Part shown: in pieces, positions 55,660 through 63,068 of the stretch
Layout of the letters: every line of letters starts with the position of its first letter
Numbering within the stretch: the stretch's first letter is position 1
Source: Hydrogenophilales bacterium 16-64-40
GTDB lineage: Bacteria > Pseudomonadota > Gammaproteobacteria > Burkholderiales > Thiobacillaceae
DNA: 64,000 bases
Assembly: GCA_002256995.1 (NCBI GenBank)
Contig: NCGX01000002.1
Location: 1 to 64,000, forward strand
Direction of reading: 5' to 3'
Made by a program: the position numbers and the translations under genes
Notes under the pieces: model-generated
Told to the model about the DNA's origin: nothing
The model's database searches: none
What the model saw: only the letters and a program-made list of their open reading frames with translations

Positions 55660-56328
55660 ATGTCCTTGATCAAGTTTTCCTGCCTGACCAGCCTGCTGTT
55701 CGTGACCGCATTCGCTGCCGCGGCCCCAAACCGCAGCACGGACAAGCCAGCTCCACCCACCCCCGAAGCCCTGCACGAGAAACTGACCCAGATCAGCCAG
55801 GATCCGGCCAGGTTGTCCGCTGCGATCCAGCGCGGACAGAAGGACGCGTCGGTCTGCCGGCATTGCCATGGCGCCGGCGGCAACAGCGTGCTGCCCGAGG
55901 TGCCCAATCTGGCGAGCCAGAATGCGACCTATCTGCTGGAACAGATGAACAAGTTCGTGCAGGGGCAGCGCAAGTCGTCGGCCTTCATGGAAGGGATGAT
56001 CAAGGCCCTGACCCCCGACCAGCGGATCGCGATCGCGCTGTTCCTGTCGCAGCAGCCGGTTGCCCACAAGCCTGCCGCCGCGCCCAACGCTGCGGGCAAG
56101 AATCTGTACGGCAAGCTGTGCGTCAGCTGCCACGGCGCCAGCGGCACCGGCTCCCACACGATTCCGCGGCTGGCCGGACAGCAGGTGGCCTATCTGGAGG
56201 ACTCGCTGAAACGTTACCGCAGCGGCAACGGCGAGCGCATCGATCCGCGGATGGCCGCGTATACCCGCAACCTCAAGTATGCAGACATCCGCAACCTGGC
56301 GGCCTACCTGGCCGCGCTGCAGCCCTGA
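55660..56328 (+). CDS. Dihaem cytochrome c (c4-like)
   Basis: This exported cytochrome has 222 residues, a signal peptide ending AAA at about 21 and two haem motifs, CRHCH at 66-70 and CVSCH at 154-158. Each is followed by a c-type fold with later axial-methionine candidates (FMEGMIKAL, RMAAYTRNL). The two-domain plan is that of cytochrome c4, an electron donor to terminal oxidases or a carrier from sulfur or nitrogen oxidation. A GGAAGG ribosome site is eight bases upstream of the ATG at 55660. It is convergent with the gene at 56330. Confidence 0.9.
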   Translation: MSLIKFSCLTSLLFVTAFAAAAPNRSTDKPAPPTPEALHEKLTQISQDPARLSAAIQRGQKDASVCRHCHGAGGNSVLPEVPNLASQNATYLLEQMNKFVQGQRKSSAFMEGMIKALTPDQRIAIALFLSQQPVAHKPAAAPNAAGKNLYGKLCVSCHGASGTGSHTIPRLAGQQVAYLEDSLKRYRSGNGERIDPRMAAYTRNLKYADIRNLAAYLAALQP

Positions 56329-56329
56329 A

Positions 56330-56677
56330 TCAGGGCTTCTTGAACAGGTCGTCCGGCGTCTGCGGCGCGTCGGCCCTGGCCGGCGTCCCGCCAAACAGCG
56401 CATCGAGCGCGCCGCGGCCCGCCTGCGCCATCGCCGCGCCGCCGCCCCTGTAGGCTTCCGGGCGCGGCACGAACCAGCCGCAATCGTTGGCCCGCACCTT
56501 GTCGGCAACGCGTTCGGCCGCCATTTCGCGGCACTGGCCAGCGCGGTGCGCATCAAAGTGGCGGCACATTCTGCACGCATGCAGATCGGCGCGGCAGCTG
56601 GGGCAGGTTTCGCGGCGCGACAGCGGCAGCAGCATGCCGGCCAGGCTGGCGCCGCATTTCCAGCATTGCAGGCTCAT
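56330..56677 (-). CDS. Cysteine-rich zinc-ribbon-like protein, unknown function
   Basis: The 115 residues carry five cysteine pairs or singles in the first half: CWKC, CPSC, CRMC with RHFD, and later CRE and CGW. At least two CxxC knuckles suggest a zinc ribbon of the kind seen in DUF-type small proteins. The C-terminal half is Gly/Ala-rich without clear structure. Its start (MSLQCWKCG) overlaps the DUF2237 stop (ATGA), so it is made by translational coupling. Function is unknown. Confidence 0.75.
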   Translation of the reverse strand: MSLQCWKCGASLAGMLLPLSRRETCPSCRADLHACRMCRHFDAHRAGQCREMAAERVADKVRANDCGWFVPRPEAYRGGGAAMAQAGRGALDALFGGTPARADAPQTPDDLFKKP

Positions 56678-57045
56678 GCGGTCTGCAGGGCGTGGTAGTG
56701 CAGGTCGGCCAGCGCGATGATCTGCAGCGCGCGCGCGTGGGTGGCGTCGAGCACCACCGGCGGCGCCACGCCGGCCTCGGCCGCGTCCAGCCAGCGCGTG
56801 GCGCACACGCACCAGCGATCGCCCGCTTTCAGGCCCGGGAAGTCGTATTCCGGCACCGGGGTGACGAGGTCGTTGCCGCGCTGCAGCGAATAGTCGAGGA
56901 AAGCGTCGGTCATCTGCACGCACACGGTGTGGCTGCCGATGTCCTGCGGCCCGGTGTGGCAGACGCCGTCACGCACGAAGCCGGTCATCGGCGACACGCT
57001 GCACACCTGCAGCAGACTGCCCAACACATTGCGCGCATCGCTCAC
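56674..57045 (-). CDS. DUF2237-family protein
   Basis: The 123 residues match DUF2237 throughout: NVLGSLLQVCSVSPMTGF, CHTGPQDIGSHTVCVQMT, RGNDLVTPVPEYDFPGLKAG, DRWCVCATRW and GVAPPVVLDATHARAL. The start is a GTG at 57045 with AGGGGA six bases upstream; the ATG just before it is out of frame. The conserved cysteines and histidines suggest a metal- or redox-binding fold. It lies between mltB and the zinc-ribbon gene. Function is unknown. Confidence 0.82.
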   Translation of the reverse strand: MSDARNVLGSLLQVCSVSPMTGFVRDGVCHTGPQDIGSHTVCVQMTDAFLDYSLQRGNDLVTPVPEYDFPGLKAGDRWCVCATRWLDAAEAGVAPPVVLDATHARALQIIALADLHYHALQTA

Positions 57046-57046
57046 G

Positions 57047-58303
57047 TCATTCCCCTGAGTAAGCAGCCGGATCGGCAAAGGTGGGCGCAGGCGCCAGGAT
57101 GAGCGTGCCCGCTGCCGCGGCGGCGGCGTGGGTTTGCTCGACGTGCGTCAAAACGCTGGGCGCGGGATAGCCGTCGACCGGCAGCCGGTGCATGGTTTGA
57201 TATTGCCGGATGGCGGTTTGCGTGCGCGGGCCGAGCAGGCCGTCCGCCTCACCGGCGTCAAAGCCCAATTCGTTCAATGCCTGCTGCAGCGCCTGCAGTT
57301 GCGCCGTGCCCAGTGCACCCGCTTCTCCCGACAGCAAGGCCAGGCCGTCGCCGCCATCGATCTGTTTCGCCAACTGCGCTACCGCCAGCGCGTAATTCAC
57401 CGAGCGATTCCAGCGCATCACCACGTCGAAGTTGTCGAACACCATGAAAGCTGGCCCCTGCCAGCCCTGCGGCAGCACGATCGCCGAGCGGCCGGCAACG
57501 GCCGGCAACGGGCTGCCATCCACCGGCAACACGCCGAGCGCCGCCCATTGCGCCACCGGCAGACGGTTGGCGATGCTCGCGCGGCGCCAGTCGAAGTCTT
57601 GCGGCGGCTGCACCTCGATGGTCACCGGCTCGCCTGCGCGCCAGCCTGCGCGCTTCAGGTAGTTCGCGCCCGAGTGCAGGGCGTCGGGAATCGATTGCCA
57701 CAGGTCGATGCGGGCATCCCCGTCGCCGTCCATCGCATAGGCGCGGTAGGTCGACGGCATGAACTGCATGTGCCCCATCGCGCCCGCCCATGAGCCCGTC
57801 ATGTCGATCGCGCTGACATGGCCGGCGTCGATGATGTGCAGCGCGTCGAGCAGCTGACTGCGGAAGAACGCGCTGCGGCGCCCGTCATAGGCGAGGGTGG
57901 CGAGGCTGGCCGGGATGTTGTGGCTGCCGAGGGTGGCGCCGTAGTTGGTTTCCAGCCCCCAGAATGAAACCAGCACGGATTTCGGCACCCCGTACTGCTG
58001 TTCGACCGCATCGAGCAGCGCGGCGTGCTCGGCCATCAGTGCCTGGCCGCGCACGACCCGGCTCTCGGTGACGCGCGCCCTCATGTAATCGGAAAAGGTC
58101 TGCAGGAATTCGGGCTGGCCGCGGTCGAGCTGGACCACCCGCTCGACCGGCGTGATGCCGGTCAGCGCGGCATCGAGCGTGGCGGCAGAAATGCCCTGTG
58201 CCGCCGCCTCCTGGCGGAAGGCGGCGAGCCAGTCGTCGAAACCGGTCTGGGCGTGAGCGGGAAACGTCGCCAGCACAGCCAGCAGAAAGAGAAATTTATG
58301 CAT
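57047..58303 (-). CDS. mltB: Lytic murein transglycosylase (MltB-like) with peptidoglycan-binding domain
   Basis: This periplasmic enzyme has 418 residues and cleaves glycan strands to anhydromuropeptides. It has a signal peptide (ending AHA near 18) and a GH103-like catalytic domain. The catalytic glutamate lies in FWGLETNYGA, followed by TGSWAGAMGHMQFMPSTY. A C-terminal peptidoglycan-binding-type domain (about 330-385, LNELGFDAGEADGLLGPRTQTAIRQYQ) follows. MltB-like proteins with this C-terminal domain are often called SltB3/MltB2. No lipobox is present, so it is soluble rather than anchored. It overlaps the amidotransferase gene by 8 bp. Confidence 0.9.
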   Translation of the reverse strand: MHKFLFLLAVLATFPAHAQTGFDDWLAAFRQEAAAQGISAATLDAALTGITPVERVVQLDRGQPEFLQTFSDYMRARVTESRVVRGQALMAEHAALLDAVEQQYGVPKSVLVSFWGLETNYGATLGSHNIPASLATLAYDGRRSAFFRSQLLDALHIIDAGHVSAIDMTGSWAGAMGHMQFMPSTYRAYAMDGDGDARIDLWQSIPDALHSGANYLKRAGWRAGEPVTIEVQPPQDFDWRRASIANRLPVAQWAALGVLPVDGSPLPAVAGRSAIVLPQGWQGPAFMVFDNFDVVMRWNRSVNYALAVAQLAKQIDGGDGLALLSGEAGALGTAQLQALQQALNELGFDAGEADGLLGPRTQTAIRQYQTMHRLPVDGYPAPSVLTHVEQTHAAAAAAGTLILAPAPTFADPAAYSGE

Positions 58304-60062
58304 GTTTTTGCAACCAGTATTCCAGTAGGGCCAGATGCCACAGCTTGCTGCCCTGAATGCGGGTGTGGTGCTGCTCCGGGGCGTCCAGCAGTTTGTTGAC
58401 GTAGGCGCGGTGATACAGGCCGCGCTCGCGGCAGGCCTGCGAGTTCAAAATGTCCTGCATGAAGCTCAAAAAATCCCCGCGTACGAATTTGAGTGCGGGC
58501 ACCGGGAAATAGCCTTTCTTGCGGTCGATCACCGCGTCCGGCACCCGTCCGCGTGCGATGCTTTTCAGCACGTGCTTGCCGCCGGATGCCAGCTTCAGGC
58601 CGGGCGGCATCGAGGCCGCCAGTTCCACCAGCTGGTGATCGAGAAAGGGCACGCGCGCTTCCAGCCCCCACGCCATCGTCATGTTGTCGACCCGCTTCAC
58701 CGGATCGTCGGTAATCAGCATGGTCGTGTCCATGCGCAACACCTGATCGATGAATTCGTCGGCAAAAGGTTCCGCCAGATGGCCCGCGATCATTTCCGCC
58801 GTGTAGTCGGGGCCGTGATACGCCGGCATGACCATGTCGAGAAATTCGTCGTGGTCGCGGTCGAAATAATGGCTGCGAAAACGCGCCAGCGGGCTGCCCG
58901 AGGCTTCCGCCGCCATCCGCGGGTACCAGAAATAGCCGCCGAACACCTCGTCGGCGCCCTGCCCGCTCTGCACCACCTTGACCGTCTTGCTGACCTGCTC
59001 GGCCAGCAGATAGAAGGCCACCGCATCCTGCGCGAACATCGGCTCGGACATCTGGTCCACCGCTTCGGGCAGGCGGCGCAGCACTTCGGCATTGGGGATC
59101 AGGTACTTGTGGTGGCGCGTGCCGTACATCGCCGCCACCGGGTCGGAGTACTCGAACTCGTTGCCGCGCTCTTCCGGCTGGTCCTCGAAGCCGACCGAGA
59201 AGGTCATCAGGTCGGGCACGCCCTGCTCGGCCAGCAGCGCCACCAGGAGGCTCGAATCGAGCCCGCCGGAGAGCAGCACGCCGACCTTGACGTCGGCGAT
59301 TTCGATGCGTTTCTTCACCGCCTGCCTGAGGCTTTCATGGATGGCCTCGGTCCATTCGGCCTCGGTCTTCGGCACCGCCGGGCGTTGCGCCTTGAGTGAC
59401 CAGTATTTTTTGTGACTGAGCTCGCCGCGCGCATTCACCGTCAGCGTGGTGCCGGGGGCGAGCTTGCGCACGCCGTTGAAAATCGTGCGCGGCGCCGGCA
59501 CCACCGCATGCAGGGTGAACAGGTGGTGCAGCGCCACCGCGTCGACGCTGGTGTCGACTCCGCCTCCCGCCTGCAGCGCCTGCGGGGTCGAGGCGAAGCG
59601 GAAGCAGCCGAGGTTTTGGCTGTAGTACAGCGGCTTGATGCCGAGACGGTCGCGTGCCAAAAACAGCGTCTCGCGGTTCCAGACGGCGAACGCGAACATG
59701 CCGTGCAGGCGCTCGACGCAGGCTTCGCCCCATTCCAGAAACGCCCGCAGGATGACTTCGGTGTCGCCGTCGGAGTGAAAAACATGGCCGCGCGCGATCA
59801 GCTCGACGCGCAGTTCCGGGTAGTTGTAGATGGTGCCGTTAAACACCAGCGCGGTGCCGCTGGCGGCGTCGAGCATCGGCTGCTTCGAGTGCTCCGACAG
59901 ATCGATGATCGCCAGCCGCCGGTGCCCCAGCCGCACCGATCCGTCGGCGTGCTGGCCCTCGGCATCGGGCCCGCGCCGCGCCAGCTTGGCCAGCATGCGA
60001 TCCATCGCCGCCGCGTCGGGCGCCTTGTTGTCGAATCGGTATTCACCTGCTATGCCGCACAT
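58296..60062 (-). CDS. Asparagine-synthase-like class II glutamine amidotransferase
   Basis: The 588 residues start with the nucleophile cysteine (MCGIAGEYRFD). The glutaminase part includes RRGPDAEGQH and FNGTIYNYPELR. The ATP-pyrophosphatase synthase part includes the PP-loop LSGGLDSSLL and GADEVFGGY. Length and C-terminal pattern (ARVPFLDHQLVELA, DRKKGYFPVPALKFVRG, GSKLWHLALLEYWLQ) suggest the N-acetylglutaminylglutamine amidotransferase subgroup, which makes the osmolyte NAGGN, rather than AsnB. The usual partners (an ATP-grasp/GNAT synthase and an M42 peptidase) are not adjacent, so this is unproven. Confidence 0.85.
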   Translation of the reverse strand: MCGIAGEYRFDNKAPDAAAMDRMLAKLARRGPDAEGQHADGSVRLGHRRLAIIDLSEHSKQPMLDAASGTALVFNGTIYNYPELRVELIARGHVFHSDGDTEVILRAFLEWGEACVERLHGMFAFAVWNRETLFLARDRLGIKPLYYSQNLGCFRFASTPQALQAGGGVDTSVDAVALHHLFTLHAVVPAPRTIFNGVRKLAPGTTLTVNARGELSHKKYWSLKAQRPAVPKTEAEWTEAIHESLRQAVKKRIEIADVKVGVLLSGGLDSSLLVALLAEQGVPDLMTFSVGFEDQPEERGNEFEYSDPVAAMYGTRHHKYLIPNAEVLRRLPEAVDQMSEPMFAQDAVAFYLLAEQVSKTVKVVQSGQGADEVFGGYFWYPRMAAEASGSPLARFRSHYFDRDHDEFLDMVMPAYHGPDYTAEMIAGHLAEPFADEFIDQVLRMDTTMLITDDPVKRVDNMTMAWGLEARVPFLDHQLVELAASMPPGLKLASGGKHVLKSIARGRVPDAVIDRKKGYFPVPALKFVRGDFLSFMQDILNSQACRERGLYHRAYVNKLLDAPEQHHTRIQGSKLWHLALLEYWLQKHA

Positions 60063-60075
60063 GTTTTAACCCCTG

Positions 60076-60144
60076 TTATCCGCGAAGGACGCAAAAGGTC
60101 GCCAAGAAAGAATTGCGGACTCCCTTCGCGTTCTGCGCGGATAA
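60076..60144. repeat. Imperfect 23-bp inverted repeat (dispersed motif pair)
   Basis: Arms 60076-60098 and 60122-60144 match in 19 of 23 positions around a 23-base spacer. Both arms resemble the 22-bp motif at 38363-38384 (CCTTCGCG core ending GCGGATAA). It lies between the amidotransferase and srkA genes, which point the same way on the minus strand. Confidence 0.6.
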
Positions 60145-60150
60145 ATATTT

Positions 60151-61134
60151 TCACGCCACCAGCGGCGGCTCGTCCATCAACGCGATCTGCTCACGCAATT
60201 CAAGGATGCGCGCCTGCCAGTACTGCTGCGTATTGAACCACGGAAACGCGGCGGGAAAAGCCGGGTCGCCCCAGCGGCGGGCGAGCCAGGCGGCGTAGTG
60301 GATCAGCCTCAGGGTTCTGAGCGCCTCGACCAGATGCAGTTCGCGCGGGTCGAATTCCATGAAGTCCTCGTAGCCGGTCAGGATCTCGGTCATCTGCGCC
60401 TGCTGCTCGTCGCGCTCGCCCGACAGCAGCATCCACAGGTCCTGCACCGCCGGCCCCATGCGGCTGTCGTCAAAGTCGACAAAATGCGGGCCGTCGTCGG
60501 TCCACAGCACGTTGCCCGCGTGGCAGTCGCCGTGCAGGCGGATGGCGCGCACGTTGCCGGCACGTTCGTAGCAATGCGCGACGCCGGCGAGCGCATACTC
60601 GACCACACTGTCCCACGCGGCGACCAGGTCGGGCGGCAGCCAGTTGCCCGCGCGCAGGAAGTCGCGCGAGGCGTAGCCAAACGTCTCGACATCAAGCGTC
60701 GGGCGCTGCGCGGAATCCGCCTGGGCGCCCACCGCATGGATGCGGCCGAGAAAGCGCCCCATCCGGCGCAGGGTGTCGGGGCGCTCGAACTCGGGCATGC
60801 GACCACCCTGCTTGGGGTAGACGGCGAAGCGGAAACCGGCGTGGGTGTGGAGCGTGGCGCCATTGAGCTGCAGCGGGGCCACCACCGGGATCTCGCGCGC
60901 AGCCAGCTCGGCGGTGAACGCGTGTTCTTCGAGGATGGCGGCGTCGCTCCAGCGTTCGGGGCGGTAGAATTTGACCACCACGGGTGCCGCATCCTCCACC
61001 CCCATCTGGTAGACGCGGTTCTCGTAGCTGTTCAACGCCAGCAGGCGGCCGTCGGCCTTGAAGCCGGTCGAGTCGAGCGCATCGAGCGCGCAGTCGGGGG
61101 TCAGCGCGGAATAGGGGTGGGACGAATTCATCAT
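60151..61134 (-). CDS. srkA: Stress response kinase A (SrkA/YihE)
   Basis: SrkA is a Ser/Thr protein kinase of the choline-kinase fold, which in E. coli counters stress-induced death. The 327 residues have ALNSYENRVYQMG, the ATP lysine in VVKFYRPERW, the catalytic loop RLHGDCHAGNVLW and the metal-binding DFDDSRMGP. Two ATG codons are in tandem at the start; the second (61131) is equally possible. It is divergent from nrdJ with 69 bp between starts. No partner genes (such as dsbA, downstream in E. coli) are adjacent. Confidence 0.93.
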   Translation of the reverse strand: MMNSSHPYSALTPDCALDALDSTGFKADGRLLALNSYENRVYQMGVEDAAPVVVKFYRPERWSDAAILEEHAFTAELAAREIPVVAPLQLNGATLHTHAGFRFAVYPKQGGRMPEFERPDTLRRMGRFLGRIHAVGAQADSAQRPTLDVETFGYASRDFLRAGNWLPPDLVAAWDSVVEYALAGVAHCYERAGNVRAIRLHGDCHAGNVLWTDDGPHFVDFDDSRMGPAVQDLWMLLSGERDEQQAQMTEILTGYEDFMEFDPRELHLVEALRTLRLIHYAAWLARRWGDPAFPAAFPWFNTQQYWQARILELREQIALMDEPPLVA

Positions 61135-61203
61135 AAAAAGCGGGGCGGCGGTTAAAGGCTATAAACGAATGATGCCTCATCTCTTTGCCCGAATCGCCGC
61201 GCC

Positions 61204-63012
61204 GTGACGTCAGCCGATCCCTTCAGCATGGAAATCTCCCGTCATGTCTGGCTGACCCGCTACCGGGCGCCGGGCGAGACCGGCATCGACGCCGGCTGGC
61301 AGCGGGTGGCGCAGGCGATCGCGGCGGCGGAAAGCCGGGACCGCGAGCAGTGGGCCGAACGCTTTTACCGCGTGCTCGACCATTTCCGCTTTCTGCCCGG
61401 CGGGCGCATTCTTGCCGGGGCTGGCACCGGGCACCGGGTGACGCTGTTCAACTGCTTCGTCATGGGCGAAATCGCCGACGACCTGGTCAGCATTTTCGAG
61501 GCGCTGAAGGAAGGCGCGCTCACCATGCAACAGGGTGGCGGCGTCGGCTACGATTTTTCCACCCTGCGCCCGGCCGGCATGACGGCGCAGACGACCGGCA
61601 GCATCGCCTCCGGCCCGGTGTCGTTCATGCGCATCTGGGACGCCATGTGCGCCACCATGCTGTCGACCGGTGCGCGGCGCGGCGCGATGATGGCGACGCT
61701 GCGCTGCGACCACCCCGACATCGAAATCTTCGTCGACGCCAAGCGCGATCCGGCGGTGCTGCGGCATTTCAACCTGTCGGTACTGGTGAGCGACGCCTTC
61801 ATGGCGGCGGTGGCGAGCGACAGTGACTGGCCGCTGGTTTTTCCCGTGCACGAAGGCGAGCCGGCCGTGGGTGAGGTCATCCAGCGCCGCTGGACCGGCA
61901 GCGCCGCGCCAGTGTCCTGCCGCGTGCTGCGCACGCTGAAGGCGCGCGAATTGTGGCAACGTATCCTGCGCGCGGCCTACGACACCGCCGAACCCGGGGT
62001 GCTGTTCGTCGACCAGATCAACCGCGAGAACAACCTGCACGACCGCGAAATGATCAGCGCCACCAATCCCTGCGGCGAAATTCCCCTGCCGCCCTACGGC
62101 GCCTGCGACCTCGGCTCGCTGAATCTCACCGCCTTCGTGGCCGCGCCCTTCGCTGCCGACGCCCGCCTCGACCTCGATGCGCTGGCCGACTCGGCGCGGC
62201 TCGCGGTGCGTTTTCTCGACAACGTCGTCGACGTCTCGCACTACCCGCTGCCGGCGCAGGCCGACCAGGCCCGGCGCACGCGACGCGTCGGGCTCGGCCT
62301 CACCGGGCTGGCCGACGCGCTGGTGCTGCTCGGCCTCGACTACGACAGCGAGGCCGCGCGCACGCTGGCCGCGCGTGCGATGCAAACCCTGCGCGACGCT
62401 GCCTACCGAGCGTCGATCGAGCTCGCCCAGGAGAAAGGTCCGTTTCCCGGATTCGAGCGCGACGCCTTCCTGGCAAGCGGCTTCGCCGCCCGGCTGCCGG
62501 CCGACATTCGCGGCGCCATCGCCGCGCACGGCATCCGCAACAGCCATCTTCTGGCCATCGCCCCGGCCGGCACCATCAGCCTGCTGGCGAACAATCTTTC
62601 CAGCGGCATCGAGCCGATTTTCGCCGCCGAGGCCGAGCGGCGCGTACTGGGAACGGATGGCGGCTATCAAACCCACCGCGTCGTCGACTACGCCTGCCAG
62701 CTATGGCGGCGACTAGGCCACAGCGGCGCACCCTCGGCGCTGGTCGAGGCGCGACAGGTCGATCCTCTGGCCCACCTGCAGATGCAGGCCGCGCTGCAGC
62801 CTTTTGTCGACAACGCCATTTCCAAGACCATCAACGTCGCCGCCGATTATCCGTTCGAGCGCTTCGCCGACCTCTACCGCCAGGCGCATGCGCTCGGCCT
62901 CAAGGGCTGTACGGTGTTTCGCCCCAACCCGGTCACCGGCGCCATCCTCAGCCAGCCGCCGCCGGACGGGGAACAGGTACACTGCTGCGGTCTCGAACGC
63001 GAGGCCGATTAG
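61204..63012 (+). CDS. nrdJ: Adenosylcobalamin-dependent (class II) ribonucleotide reductase
   Basis: This 602-residue enzyme reduces ribonucleotides to deoxyribonucleotides with a B12-generated radical, and works with or without oxygen. Family marks are FLPGGRILAGAGT, FNCFVMG (redox cysteine), GGGVGYDFSTLRP and NPCGEIPLPPYGACDLGSLN with N288, C290 and E292, then PAGTISLLANN and CTVFRPNP; C-terminal HCC cysteines serve thioredoxin reduction. It starts with GTG; an ATG nine codons in (61228) is an alternative. It is a short monomeric-type form without the long zinc-binding tail of NrdJa. Confidence 0.93.
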   Translation: MTSADPFSMEISRHVWLTRYRAPGETGIDAGWQRVAQAIAAAESRDREQWAERFYRVLDHFRFLPGGRILAGAGTGHRVTLFNCFVMGEIADDLVSIFEALKEGALTMQQGGGVGYDFSTLRPAGMTAQTTGSIASGPVSFMRIWDAMCATMLSTGARRGAMMATLRCDHPDIEIFVDAKRDPAVLRHFNLSVLVSDAFMAAVASDSDWPLVFPVHEGEPAVGEVIQRRWTGSAAPVSCRVLRTLKARELWQRILRAAYDTAEPGVLFVDQINRENNLHDREMISATNPCGEIPLPPYGACDLGSLNLTAFVAAPFAADARLDLDALADSARLAVRFLDNVVDVSHYPLPAQADQARRTRRVGLGLTGLADALVLLGLDYDSEAARTLAARAMQTLRDAAYRASIELAQEKGPFPGFERDAFLASGFAARLPADIRGAIAAHGIRNSHLLAIAPAGTISLLANNLSSGIEPIFAAEAERRVLGTDGGYQTHRVVDYACQLWRRLGHSGAPSALVEARQVDPLAHLQMQAALQPFVDNAISKTINVAADYPFERFADLYRQAHALGLKGCTVFRPNPVTGAILSQPPPDGEQVHCCGLEREAD

Positions 63013-63068
63013 GCCAGGCGCCTGTCGACAATCGCCTCGATTCTTTAAATCCGACAGGCTCACCGCAA

